Shown here: positions 45,515-58,550 of the stretch, one piece after another
Layout: each line of letters starts with the position of its first letter
How positions within the stretch are numbered: position 1 is the first letter of the stretch
Origin: Aphanomyces cochlioides
Lineage: Eukaryota; Oomycota; Saprolegniomycetes; Saprolegniales; Verrucalvaceae
Direction of reading: 5' to 3'
Assembly (NCBI GenBank): GCA_019828595.1
Contig: JAHQRK010000012.1
Coordinates: forward strand, 620,001 to 684,000
DNA: 64,000 nucleotides
Program-made: the position numbers and the translations under genes
The notes under the pieces: generated by a model
Database searches by the model: none
Told to the model about the DNA's origin: nothing
The model's input: only the letters and a program-made list of their open reading frames with translations

Positions 45515-48500
45515 ATGAGGGTCCTGGACGAACGAAGGAGCAGTGTGAGCGACAGAAGAGACAGCCAGGACGACGCACGAGAGTCTCGACGGTATTCTAT
45601 CGCGTCAAATCAAGACGAAGCGCTCGATCTCCCAAATATCGTGTCACTCAATCCGTACGCAGACTGCATCCACACAACAACTTGGCAACCACTCTCAGGC
45701 ATTGTCGATTCCAAAGAGAGTTTGTATCTCCGTCAATCCGTCCGATCGATTCTAGACCAAATACAGGAACACGTATCTCCGCATGAGCTTGAAATCCGCG
45801 CAAATACGCCAGAATACCGATTGGAAAATGAAGACTGGATTGGACACAAGAATAGCAAGAACGTCTTGCCAAGCACGCTGAAATGCGTCGCACGCTTGCC
45901 CATGTCATTGCTGACTGTCATTCCAGAACGTCCTGTCGATCCATTTGATATCATTACTGGTCACATGTCGAAACGAGGGAGCACTAACACGGCATTCAAG
46001 CGGCGATACTTTGAGCTTGAGCAAAAAGTTCTCTCGTACTACCGAAGCGAGCCTACTTCGAGCAACAATCGTGCAGCCTACGTAAAAGGGACTATTCCAC
46101 TCGAGGCAGTCACTGCGATTCAACCACACAGTGATGACAACGTCGTCTGGGGATTTGAATTGGTCACACCTACACGGACATGGATTTTATCTGCTGAATC
46201 TGAAGAAGAGTACGTTCGTTGGGTTGAGGCCATTTGTCACAATGCCGAGTACAATTCAGTCAACATTGTGTTTCGACGAATGGTGCAATTGCCCGAAGTG
46301 AGCGCGAATGGAGTAAACGAAGTGCGCATGAATATCCTCGCATCCAATTCCGTGGCTGATACTGTGGAGCACATTTTCGACATGTACTTGAACAAAATCA
46401 ACTCGGTGCCATTGCTACCATACGAAGCGAAAGATTTCGCGTTGAAAGTGACGGGCTACAGAGATTACATGATCGATCCAGCTCGTGAAATTAGCAACTA
46501 TCAACATGTCCGCGAGTGCCTCTTGACCAAAAAGACGCTCTGCCTTACAGTTGTGCATCGCTCGACAATCGACGGGCCAGAGGTTTTGCAGGGATTCGGC
46601 GGAACCAACGAAGACAACTCTGACCTGGTGAGCATGGCAACCCTTGAATTCCCCAAGTTTCCCAAGAATGAAATCATCCCCAGCGCAGAGTATCATGAGC
46701 CATTGCGATTCTGTATCAATCGCGTGCTGAACATTCCGAGATACACTGTCCATGTGAAGCGAGATGCCCATGAACTCGGGTTTGAAAACCGACCATTGCT
46801 CTTTAGCAACGTTATTGTTGTTATTGAGCTCTACAATGGTGGTAAAAGGCTCGAAAAGGCAATTGAAATTGCGGACGTTCGACTCAAGTCCGTTGCAGAT
46901 GGATTGCTCCTTGCCACGTGGGGTGAACAAAAATGGTATCGCACGAAAACACGCGTCAAAGATATGCCACGTTCGGCTCGTCTGGTGTTTACTCTGTATG
47001 GCGTGCGAATAGGCCAAGGTGGATCTATTTCGGGTCACAGTGACGGCTCAGATCGAGAACGAATTCTCACGACTGGTGTTAATGTGTTCGACGTTGAGGG
47101 GCTCCTTGTTCAAGGCGATCAATACATCCAAATGCTAAATAACATGCACCATTGTCACTATGGTGCAGTACCGCATGTCCTGGATCCTCAAAAACCATTG
47201 ATTTATGTGAGTTCTTGTCGTTATATACTTATTGAACGCTCTTGTAGATGAGCTTTGCGTCATATCATACTGAAATTGGCTTTGACTGGTCCATGGGCAA
47301 CCTTGAAAAATCTGATATTGACGAAAATGCAAACAAGACAAGTCAACGAAGTGTCGTGCTCGAAAAATCTGGTTGGTTACAAAAGACTGGCAAATATCAT
47401 TCATTGTCGAGTTGGCAACGGCGATGGTTTTCTCTAAGCCAGACAAGCCAAACATTGACTTACGCGGAAGATCCCGAAATGCCAGTGAAGGGAACAATTG
47501 ATTTACGTGGCGCTGTAGTCTCTCCAGCAGATGACTTGAATTCCCGCTATACAACTTTTGTTACTTCAACGAGTACCAAGAAAGAACTCAATACATGGGT
47601 ATTCAAAATCAAACCCGAAAATACCAACCGTGAATTCGTTGTATCTGCCAACACAAAACAAGAACGAGAGGAATGGATGACTGCGATTGGAATTGTAGCT
47701 CGTGGCGAAACATTTACAGAGTTGGCCGGTGATAATTCAACAGGCAGTCAAGATGAAGAATCATCGCCTACAGACAACAACAATTTATCGACAGTCATTC
47801 GATATTCGTCAGTGTCGAACTGGGGCAACGTAGCGGGAAGTGTACGAACTCTGGACGATTTGAGAAACACGATGGCCAAAGATCCCCTCTACAAGTTGAA
47901 TCCATACGAAAAAGCTATCCTTTGGAAATTTCGACATGAATTTATAAATGACTTCGACGTCCTCCCAAGGTTTTTATCCTGCGTGAACTGGAATAATTCG
48001 AGAGAAGTCGAAGAAGTGGTCAGCATGCTTCCTTTTTGGGGTAAAGCCAACCACCCCGCAGCCTATATTCGACTGCTTGACATGGAATTTGCCAACCAAA
48101 GCGTGCGAGAGTTTGCAGTTCAGAAACTGAGTGAAATGGCCGACACGACCTTCAGTTATTTCTTGCCACAACTCGTGCAAGCATTGAAATATGAAAACCA
48201 CCATGCATCGCCACTGGCCAAGCATTTGATTAAACGGGCTATAGAAAACCCGAACCAAATCGGATTTGATTTATTCTGGGCAATGAAAGTGGAATCGTAC
48301 AATGAACAATACCGTGAGCGCTATGGATTACTCTTAAACACTTACGTCGAAGTATGCTCTCATAAAATGCGAGCGATTTTGAAGCTACAAGATGACTTGT
48401 TTTCTGAAGGAGGTCAAATCGATCAGATATGTCAGCTTGTTAAACAGTTGAAGCAGCAAAACAAATCCAAGGATGAAATGAAAGCAGCAATGTGCGAGCG

Positions 48501-49535
48501 ACTCGTCCAGCTGAACGAGACATTGTCCACGACATACCAGCTTCCAATTGATCCTCGTGTCGAGGTCGGAAAAATTCTGGTCAACAAATGCAAAATTATG
48601 AGCTCCGCCAAATTACCGTTGTGGCTGGAATTTGAAAATGCAGAAGAAGGCGGCGACCCCGTTGTGATCATATTTAAAGCTGGTGATGACATCCGTCAAG
48701 ACTGCTTGACGCTGCAATTGATCCGCTTGATGGATGAAATGTGGCGAGACGAAGGCAAAGACTTGGCCATGGAACCGTACAAGTGTGTTTCCACAGGCCC
48801 AATGACAGGCATTGTCCAAGTTGTGCTCCATTCTGTCACAACGGCAGCCATTCACAAACGAAAAGGAGGAGCTCTTGGTGCATTCGACGTGAAGAGCTTT
48901 TCGGATTGGATTGAAGCCAACAATTGTGATCGAAGCAGCTACAAGCATGCCGTGGATTTATTTCTTCGATCTGCTGCAGGCTATTGTGTCGCAACGTACG
49001 TGCTCGGCATTGGGGATCGCCACAACGATAACATTATGGTACGCTTTGAGAGAAAATGGCACTGACCAAACTGCATAGATGACCAAGCGTGGACGATATT
49101 TTCACATTGATTTTGGACACTTTCTAGGATTTATGAAGTATCAAGTACGTTCGTGACTATGAGACTTCAATTTATGTCTTCTAGTTTGGGTTCAAACGTG
49201 AGCAAACTCCGTTTGTCTTTACACCGGAAATGAAATATGTATTGAGTCCAAAAGATGGCAAGGATGAATTTCCGCGTTTTATTGATACCAGCGCTGAAGC
49301 GTTCAACGTTGTGCGGCGGCATATGCACTTACTGGTCACGTTGTTGCTTTTAATGATTCCAGCAAATATGCCAGAATTACGAGACAAGGATGACATCAAT
49401 TATGTTGTGCAAGTGTTACAACCCGACATGCAAGACGACGAAGCTGCGGCCTATCTGGGGAAATTGACGATTGAATGCATGAAGAGCACAATGAAGCGGA
49501 TAGACAATCTCTTACACATCATCAAACATCGTTAA
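45515..49535 (+). CDS. PI3K cluster copy 4: PH-RBD-C2-PH-PIK-PI3K
   Basis: Start at the ATG of MRVLDERRSSVSDRRD, after an in-frame TTG leader. Same plan and exon layout as copy 3, its closest relative by eye: GIVDSKESLYLRQSVRSIL, PH1 (GHMSKRGSTNTAFKRRYFEL), RBD (SVADTVEHIFDMYLNKINSV), C2 (PLRFCINRVLNIPRYTVHVK). An intron of 43-44 nt (47208-47250) precedes PH2 (SGWLQKTGKYHSLSSWQRRW). Then PIK (NPNQIGFDLFWAMKVESYNE) and kinase (IIFKAGDDIRQD, GIGDRHNDNIM, HIDFGHFLG, FGFKREQTPFVFTPEM). Catalytic residues complete. Head to tail with copy 3, which suggests tandem duplication; converges with copy 5 only 79 bp away. Expected to make 3-phosphoinositides at the membrane. Confidence 0.95.
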
Positions 49536-49614
49536 TGCAGCGCGCAGTAGTTCCTGACGATGTCAAGACGGCATTGGAGTGACTTCAGACGGATATTTTT
49601 TTTCATAAGTTATT

Positions 49615-52600
49615 CTACCTATGCTTAATAATGTGCAGCGTGTTGTCGATTCGTTTGAACGTGTTGTTCATGCACTCGATGATCAAGTTGGCAAATATAG
49701 TTGCTGCCTCCTCGTCCCCTCGTTCTGTCACGGACACTTCGACGATGTAGCTGATGTCGTCTAAATTGCGCAGTTCGGGCATTTTTGCTGGAATCATCAG
49801 CACAAGTAGCGACACAAGCAAGTGGAGATTATGCCGCACGACGTTGAATGCTTCCCCACAGGTAGTTTGAAAGCGCTTGAAATCCTCCGTCCCGACTCCA
49901 CCAAACACGTGGGCCATCTCGGGCGTAAAGACAAAAGGTGTTTGCTCCCTCTTGATGCCATACTACGAAATCATGGAAATGAATCGAGGCGGTGAGGGGA
50001 ATCACTACCTGGTACTTCATGAAGCCAAGGAAATGTCCGAAATCGATGTGGAAATACCGCCCTTGCTTTGTAATCTACAGCAAAGACATGACTCGAATTA
50101 CCCAGTCGGATGTACCATGATGTTGTCATTGTGTCGATCGCCGATGCCAAGGACGTACGTGGCGACACAATACCCAGCACACGATCGCAAGAAGAGATCG
50201 ACGGCTGCCTTTTTGCTTCGAGGGTCGCCGTTGTTGGCAGCAATCCAGTCGGAAAAACTCACATCATTGAATGCTCCAAAGATGCCCCCGAGAGCGCCTC
50301 CACGCTTGTGCACGGCTGCCGTCGTGACAGCATGCAAGACGACTTGCAACATGCCAGTCATGGGTCCCGTCGAGACGCATTTATACGGCTCCATGGCCAA
50401 GTCCTTGCCATCTTCTCGCCACATTTCATCCATCAGTCGAATCAACTGCAATGTCAAGCAATCCTGGCGGACGTCGTCACCGGCTTTGAAAATGATTACG
50501 ATGGGCTCGCCGCCACTCTCTGCGTTTTCAAATTCGAGCCACAGTGGTAACTTGGCCGAACTCATGATTTTGCATTTCTTGATGACAATCTTGCCGACTT
50601 CGACGCGGGGATCGAGAGGCAATTGGTACGACAGCGGCAGAGTTTCATTGAGCGTTTCCAGGCGAGCATGCAGTGCAGCTCGAAGCTCGCTGTGGGTTTT
50701 TCCCTGGTGGGCGAGGGATTTGATTTCTTGACAGATTTGTTCGAACTCTCCCTTCTCGGAAAACAACTTGTCTTGCAATTCCAAGATCACTCGCATTTTT
50801 TGAGAGCACACGTCGGCGTATGCGTTCAAGAGGAGTCCGTAGCGTTCACGCCATTGCGTATTGTGCGCTTCGACTTTCATGGCCCAGAATAAATCAAAGC
50901 CAATTTGATTTGGATTTTCAATCGCACGGCGAATGAGCAACTTTGCCAAGTGGGAGACGTGGTAGTTCTCATACTTGAGCGCTTGAACTAATTGGGGCAG
51001 GAAGTAACTAAACGTCGAGTCGGCCATTTCGCCAAGTCGCTCGACGGCAAATATCCGCACGCCTTGATGGGAAAATTCGACGTCCAAGAGCACAATATAG
51101 CCGGCTGGATGGTGTGGTTTCGCCCACCGCGGCAAGAGCAAAAGCATTTCCTGGACTTCATGGCTGCTGCGCCAATTGACGCACGATAGAACGTGGCGGA
51201 GCGCTTCAAATGCATCGATGAATTGAAGACGATGGCGCCATAAGATGGCTTTTTGAAACTCACTCAATTTGAACAATGGATCGCGCAAAATGATGCTTCG
51301 CAATTCCGCAATCGACTCGGATGCATTTCCATTTGCGACGACTTTGATAGCAAGCATCCACTCTTCACGTTCCTGTCGAGTGGTTGCAGAGAGAACGTAA
51401 TCCCGCTCGGCTGTCTTGACTTTGAAAACCCAAGTCCGTTGCACTTTCCGTGTGCCTTTGCTCACTGCAAACGTTGTGTACGTCTCGTTGAGCTCGTCGG
51501 CGGTCGTGACGTCAGCGCCAAGAAGGGAAATTGTGCCTTTGTGGGGAAGATTTGGGCCGTCGCCATAGTAGATCGATCCATACATTTGGCTCAGCACACA
51601 CCAACGAGGTTGCCAGTTGGTCAGCGAGTGAAACTTGCCAGTCTTCTTAAGCCATCCTTCTTTCACGACCGACTCGTTGCGCTGGTTTGGTGGCCGCGGT
51701 TGGTTTGCCCAGTCAAACGTGACTTCCTTCCCAAACGAATGCAAGTCAATATGCACGAGTGGTTCGTCGGGCACGACGACGTGGGGGACTGGACCATGCT
51801 TGGTGTGGTGGAGGTTATCCCACATTTGAATATACTGCTGGCCTTGAGCAAGCAGCCCATCGACGTCAAACGCGTTCAAGCCTGCGGTCAAGAGATAGCC
51901 TTCTTGGCGTGGCCCCACGAGCGTGAAAACAATCCGTGTCGACCTCGGAGCTTCAGCTAGAAAGAGCGTGCTCTGGATCCATTCGGGCTCAGACCACACA
52001 GCCACCAAGCAATCGGAGCCAGGGACTGCCTGGAGCGTCACTTCTGGCGTCTCTCCGACGAATTCAAGCAGCTGACCGCCGTCGTAGAGCTCGATACGAA
52101 CAAAAGCCGAGTTGCAAGTCAGAGGCCGTCGCTCGACGGATACATCATGCGCTGTGCGCTTGACCCAACTTGTGTACCGAGGAATGTTGAGAATGCGAAA
52201 GACGCGGAAACTAAACGGAGCGGAGACAAGTTGCCCGCTCGATGCACTCTTTGAAGAGCGTTGCGTCGCGTGCCAGTCAGTTCCGAGGGTTGTGATTGAC
52301 ATTTCGAGGGAACGAAAGTTGTTGAGCGACCCAGCAAGGTATTTGAGAAAGTTTGGTGGGTCGTTCGCTTTGGCGGCCGCTTCAATGGTGGATTTGTGCA
52401 CCAGCGTCAATCCAAGCGTCTTTCGCGTCAGCCAGCACTCTCTCACGTGCTGGTAGCTGCCCAATTCTTGCATCGGGTCAATCATGAAATCGCGAAAGCC
52501 CGTGACCTTGAGCACGTAGTCGGTGGGCTTATGTGGATGGAGTGGAATCGCATCGAGCAAGTTGTTGTAGCACTCGAAGACATGCGAGACGGTGTCCTGA

Positions 52601-53436
52601 ATCGTGTAGGACGGCAAGAGCACCATACGGACTTCGTTTGGACCTGAGGCGCTCACTTCAGCCAAGTGAAGCATGCGGCGGTAGATGACATTGACAGAAT
52701 GGAACGGAACCGAGTTGCACAGCGCTTTGACCCACATTTCGTAGTCGGTTTCGTTCTCGGCTTGCAGCGTCCACGTGCGATTCGACGTGACGAGATCAAT
52801 GCCAAATGTGACCGGCGTGCCTTTGATCACCGTCGGTTGGATGGACGTGACGGCGTCGAGATCGATTTTGCCTTTCATGAGTGCGTTCTTTTCGGCTGGG
52901 GTCGAGTTTGTCTTGGTGGGCATCTTCTTGTAATAACATAGCGATCGCTCTTCCAATTCCATGTATCGTTTCTTCATAGCTTTGTTCGTCTCGCCACGTT
53001 TCTTAAGCCATCCCGTGATGGAGGGGGCTGCAGGCTCTGAGGGCGTCGCGGTCTCATCCATTTGGAGCAGCTCCAGGGGTAACCTAGCGACGGCTTTGAT
53101 CGTTCCGTTGTCGTTCGCATTTTGACGGTGACCGATCCAATCGTCCGACTCCAAACGATATTCAGGCGTGCTCGCGCGGATTTCAAGGGTTTCAGGTGTC
53201 ACACGTGAGTGCACAAATGTGAGGATCTCGCCGATGGTCTGCCGCAACGCGAGGCTTTCCTTGGAGTGAACAAGACCAGGCACTGGCTGCCATCGCAAGT
53301 TTTCCGCGGCAGAGCCATGGTGGGCGTATGGATTTAGCGCATTGAACGGCGGAACAGGATCCACTGTGGGGACACCTGGGACACTGAAACTCGTGCGGGA
53401 AAACGAGAGAAAGCTCCCGGACCGACGGACTGACAT
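49615..53436 (-). CDS. PI3K cluster copy 5: PH-RBD-C2-PH-PIK-PI3K without the C2-PH2 intron
   Basis: Starts MSVRRSGSFLSFSRTSFSVP. A single 1.1-kilocodon exon (53436 to about 50112) runs from the N-terminal block (RWQPVPGLVHSKESLALRQT) through PH1 (TGWLKKRGETNKAMKKRYME), RBD, C2 (SFRVFRILNIPRYTSWVK), PH2 (EGWLKKTGKFHSLTNWQPRW) and PIK to GIGDRHNDNIM. The intron found between C2 and PH2 in copies 2, 3, 4 and 6 is absent here. Two short introns remain near the end, giving TKQGRYFHIDFGHFLGFMKY and YGIKREQTPFVFTPEM. Catalytic residues are complete. C2 starts with a somewhat different block (APFSFRVF for EPLRFCIN). Divergent from copy 6 and convergent with copy 4. Confidence 0.95.
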
Positions 53437-54482
53437 GATGCCAAGTGGGGAAATTCAATGCGGCGGTTTCATGTGCACATCTGGTCAGACACTTGGCGCC
53501 GTTTCAAGCGCCATTCGAGAGGAGGAGGAAGCACGCCAATTACTTGCTGAAAAAGCCGATTACGACGCTGCGCCAGTCCTGGCAAGCGCTCTGGTCAAGG
53601 CGCATTTGGTTGGTCGCTTGATCGATTTGTCCATAGATCGCTGTCGCCATCGAATATCCATTGCGACATTTTACAATCGACCGACACAACCCTCACTTCA
53701 ACAATTTGCTTCAACTTTTCAAAAAAGTATCAAAATTATGAGCTTTTTCATGAATTTTTATGCTAATTCCCTAATAATTTAGGTCGATTTTCTGCAATTT
53801 CTCGCATTCATACCTTTCCAGGATGCAGTCAACATCTTCAAAACCGATAAACAGGCAACACCTTGTCACTCTAGCAATACGAACAGAAAGTTTCTACTTG
53901 GGAAGCAATGCCTGGAGTCGAGGAGGTATTGATATATTGTTCAAGTCGTATCATGGAATGTGATTATTCGTATCATATTTCATATAAAATATCAAATAAT
54001 TTTGAAAATATCATGAAAATATTGTTCAATTTTCATATGGTCGTCCCGTTTCGTCTGTTCGTTGTTACAAGCGGGGCGGATTGACCAGACATAACGTCGA
54101 TCCTCATACAGTGAGAGGCGTGGCGAAGGTAAGCTCGATGATGGAGCGCTGAGTGGCGCTCTCCGCGGGGAATCGCAGCAGCTCGCAGGTTTCAATTCGA
54201 CTGCAAGACGGCGAACGACACGAGCATCACTCATCGGGTCGTGATTGTCCGGATAAGCCAATTCGGTGGTCAAAAAGGACAGACTTGTCAAATGACTTGG
54301 AGTTTGTATACTTGTACCGTGTGCTACACTTTGGTCGCTCGGTCGAGCAACGTTGCGTCTTTATCCGGAATCCAGATAATGAACAATGCGGTGTTTGTAT
54401 AGGAGCAAAAAAACAGAGAAGACGAGAGAATATCCGGATAGGTGTTTTGGAGGTTCATTTTCACACGACGCCGACACGCGCA
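53437..54482. other. Divergent spacer between PI3K copies 5 and 6
   Basis: No separate gene is supported. The plus-strand frame of copy 6 is open from 54153, but the first Met with conserved sequence after it is at 54483. TTATCCGGA-type words lie at 54247-54439. An AT-rich block is at 53930-54030. Confidence 0.4.
54247..54439. promoter_or_regulatory. TATCCGGA words upstream of PI3K copy 6
   Basis: TTGTCCGGATAA near 54245, TTATCCGGAATCC at 54361 and TATCCGGATA at 54431-54440, the last about 45 bp before the start codon. Same word as upstream of copy 2 and the DENN gene. Function inferred only. Confidence 0.35.
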
Positions 54483-57400
54483 ATGGACAGCGATCAGTAC
54501 TACGGGGGATCGTACTCGACGACGACGCTGTCGTATGAAGAACAAGCGTTCTCGATGGTTGAACGCCCTTCAAGAATATCCCATGGCTCGATCACCCCAG
54601 ATTTCCACGACGTGAATCCATATGCACACTTTGGAAGCCATAATGGCGCGGACCAAACATCCCAACGATGGCAACCCATGCCTGGAATCGTGCACTCGAA
54701 GGAAAGCATGGCGCTCCGAAGTGCCATCGGCTCGATTTTGAACCAAGTGTACGAACACACATCCGCCGAGACGTTGGAAATTCGTGCCAATACTCCACAA
54801 TATCAACTCGAACGTGGCGATTGGGTCATGCACAATGCCCAGTCGTCCAATGTGGATGTGCCGATTAAAACAGTCGCCCGCGTCCCACTAAATTTGCTCG
54901 ATATGTCAAAAGCCAATGGCACTATGCCCGTCTCGGAGTCCAAAAGCAGTAATGCCCATGAAGGGTATGCGTGGAAGAGAGGTGAGGCAGCCGGGTCGGC
55001 CATGCAGCGTCGCTACTTTGTACTCAAAGAAAAAGTGATTCGATACTACGGCAAGCCTCCCGAGACGTCCCGTGGGCTCTTTGGCAGCAACAAGGAGAAG
55101 GGGGCGATCAAATTGGACGACGTTTCGCTAGTTCGACCACTCAATGGACAGACGACCAACAACACGATAGAGCTTGTCACATCCGACCGCACATGGGTTT
55201 TGCAAATGGAGTCTGACTCTGACTACGCTGAGTGGGTCGACGTCTTGTGCCGTACTGTCAAGTTTCAATGTGTCGACATTGTATTTCGACGAATGCTTCA
55301 ACTCGCAGAAGTCGATGCATCTGGTGCAAATGAAGTCCGTCTCGTGACATTACCATCCTACACTGTGCAGGAAACTGTGGCTCACATTTTCGACTGCTAC
55401 AACAATATGCTTGAAGCCGTGCCGCTCCACCCTTTTGACCCCAAGGACTACTTACTCAAAGTGACGGGCTATCGCGATTATATGATTGAACAAAACAAAC
55501 CCGTCGGTCGATACAAGCATGTCCGTGAATGCATATTGACAAAGAAGACTCTCTGCTTGACGTTGGTGCACAAATCTAAAATCGAAGAAGCGTGTGACCA
55601 AGTGGATGATTTCATCTACCGAACATACACAAGTTCGTCTACAAACGGATCGCTCCGCAAGTCAGGACGACGACCGTCTTGGAACTGCACCACGATGGAA
55701 TTCGAACACGTTGAGGATGACAATGGTCTTGATGCGATGCTTCTCCCCAGTTCCCAATGCCTCGACACACTGCAATTTACAGTCAACCGCGTCGTCAATA
55801 TTCCTCGTTATTCGACACACGTCAAGCGATCGGCTCATGAAAAGGGCGTCGAACACCGTCCACTTCAGTACGCCAACTGCGTTGTTGTCCTTGAACTGGT
55901 TCATGGCGGCGAAGTAATTGAAGTCCTCGGTGAAACATCGGACACTCGTTTGAAGAGCCTTCCTCCAAAAGATAACAATACTGCGCCCAACTTGATTGGC
56001 GTCTGGATGTCCCCGAAAACCTTTTCAACTAGTCTCAAAGTGTGCCAGATCCCTCGCGAGGCTCGTGTTGTCATGACTCTGTACGGTGTGAATGCCGGGT
56101 CAAACCAGGTCCAAGAGCGCGAGCGCATCATGACGACAGGCTGGAACATTTTTGACGTCGAAGGCCTCTTGGTGACGGGCGAACACTACGTGCAATTCCT
56201 CGACAACATGCACAAATGCGTCACCGGTGCCGTGCCCCACGTCGTCTTCCCAGACCAACCCTTCATTCAGGTATCACTCCATTCAATTGATCTTGTCGCT
56301 GAACTCTCTTTCTAGTTTGCCGCTATCACAGAGCATACACATCAACCAATCGAGTTTAACTGGGATTTGAACAACCAAGCAGCGTTTGTTCTTGACGACG
56401 AGATTGACCGGTTGTCGCCACGTCGACCGACGCTTGATCGCGCTGGATGGCTTCAGAAGACTGGCAAAAACCAAACCAAGTCTGGATGGAAAGCCCGATG
56501 GTTCATCCTCGATCAACGTGCTCGCACGCTAACTTACATGGAACACCCGCAGTCCAACACGGCTAAGAACGTCATCCCACTTGCTCGCGCGTTCATCGCG
56601 CCTGATGATCATCTCAATAAAGTCCTCACCGAGAAATTAACAGCCACAACGCGCCGCGAAATCCAAACATGGGTCTTTAAAATTCGTCCTGCGAACGACT
56701 CGCGCGAATTCATCCTCTCGGCCAGCACGTCTCAAGAGCGTGAAGCTTGGATCAACGCCTTGCGTCTTGTCGCATCGGAGGATTGGCTTGCAGACAAGAC
56801 AAATTTGCCAACGCGCGTGCTATCGTCTGCCCAGTCAGCTTCAGGCAACAAGGTCTTGAAATATTTGCGAGAGTTGATCCTCACGGACCCTCTGTACCGA
56901 CTGAGCGAATTTGAAAAGTCGGTCATGTGGGACAACCGCAACGAATTGATGGATTGTTTTGAAGCTCTTCCTCGAGTGCTGACTTGTGTTAATTGGTTTA
57001 ACCCTCGAGAAGTCGAAGAGGTGACCCGCTTGTTGGAAGGCTGGGCTGCACCAAGCCATCCTGCTGGTTACATTGCTCTCCTCGACAAAGAATTCGCCAG
57101 TGAACTCGTTCGTGAATTTGCCACCGCCAAATTGGGTTTGATGGCCGATACGACCTTCAGTTATTTCTTGCCGCAACTCGTTCAAGCGCTCAAGTATGAA
57201 AACCATCACGTTTCGCCCCTGGCCAAGTTGCTCATTCAGCGTGCCATTCAAAATCCAAATCAAATCGGATTTGATTTGTTCTGGTGCATGAAAGTCGAGA
57301 CATACAACGATCAATTCAAGGAACGCTACGGTCTCTTGCTCAACACATATGTTGACGTTTGCTCGCACAAGATGAAATCGATTTTGGAAATCCAAGACGA

Positions 57401-58550
57401 ATTGTTTTCTGAAAAGGGTGCTTTTGAACGCGTGTGCCAAGAAATTAAACATTTGCATCACAAGGGTGTGACGGGTAACGATTTGAAAGCTGAGTTGCGC
57501 AAACTCTTGACCGGGCTGAACTCGAAAATTCCTGCGTCGTATCAGTTGCCCATCGATCCTCGAGTCGAAGTCGGCAAGATGGTCATCAATAAGTGCAGAG
57601 TTATGAGCTCGGCCAAGTTGCCACTGTGGCTTGAATTCGAAAACGCTGAAGAAGGTGGTTCCCCCGTCGTGATTCTTTTCAAAGCCGGTGATGATGTTCG
57701 CCAAGATTGTTTGACTCTTCAGTTGGTCCGCCTCATGGATGAAATGTGGCGTGAAGAAGACAAAGATTTAGCCATGGAGCCATACCGATGCGTGTCGACG
57801 GGGCCAATGACGGGCATGTTGGAAGTCGTGATGAACGCTGTCACGACCAAAGTCATTCACACACGTGCTGGTACGGGCAAACTCTTGGGCAAAGCTATGG
57901 GTTCGTTCAACAAGAACAGTTTTGTCGACTGGATAAAAGAAAACAATCCCCGCGAGCAAGCTGCCAAGGCCGCAGGAGATCTTTTTCTTCGCTCTTGTGC
58001 TGGGTATTGTGTCGCCACTTACGTGTTGGGTATTGGCGATCGTCACAGTGACAACATCATGGTATGTGCCCTTGAATTTGCAGAATATAGAGATGATCTT
58101 TGTCTTTAGGTTACGCAACAAGGTCGTTATTTCCACATTGATTTCGGTCATTTCTTGGGCTACATCAAGTATCAACCTGTGGCTGGTGTGGCTTGGAAAC
58201 GTGAGACAACACCATTCGTCTTTACTCAAGCGATGGCCGAAGTATTCGTCTCCACGTCGGCAATCACCAAGAAGGATGAATTCCAGCGATTCAAGGACAC
58301 AACGTGTGAAGCATTCAATGTTGTCCGACGCCATCTTCATTTACTCGTCTCGCTCTTCTTGCTCATGATTCCAGCCGACATGCCAGAATTGCAACAGCCT
58401 CAGAACGTCAATTACGTCGTCTCATCGCTCTACCCCAAGGCCACACGCGACGAAGCGATTGCTCTTTTCAACGGCCTGATCGACTATTGTCTGTCGGAGA
58501 AGTGGAAGTCAGTGGACGATTTCTTGCACGCTTGGAAACATTCGAAATAA
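54483..58550 (+). CDS. PI3K cluster copy 6: PH-RBD-C2-PH-PIK-PI3K
   Basis: Start chosen at MDSDQYYGGSYSTTTLSYEE; the frame is open further upstream but without features. N-terminal block RWQPMPGIVHSKESMALRSA, PH1 (AWKRGEAAGSAMQRRYFVL), RBD (SYTVQETVAHIFDCYNNMLE), C2 (LQFTVNRVVNIPRYSTHVKR). An intron of about 44 nt at 56271-56314 is followed by PH2 (AGWLQKTGKNQTKSGWKARW), PIK (NPNQIGFDLFWCMKVETYND) and kinase (ILFKAGDDVRQD, GIGDRHSDNIM, HIDFGHFLG). It lacks the last intron of the other copies. The activation loop has a longer link before the basic box (YQPVAGVAWKRETTPFVFT). PH1 lacks the K-x-R signature (QRR); PH2 has KAR. Catalytically intact. Confidence 0.94.

Noticed and set aside
53930..54030. 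AT-rich block as a possible replication origin
   Set aside because: Only base composition supports it; the same occurs in other spacers.
56841..57704. 287-codon minus-strand open frame
   Set aside because: Antisense of the helical and kinase region of PI3K copy 6.
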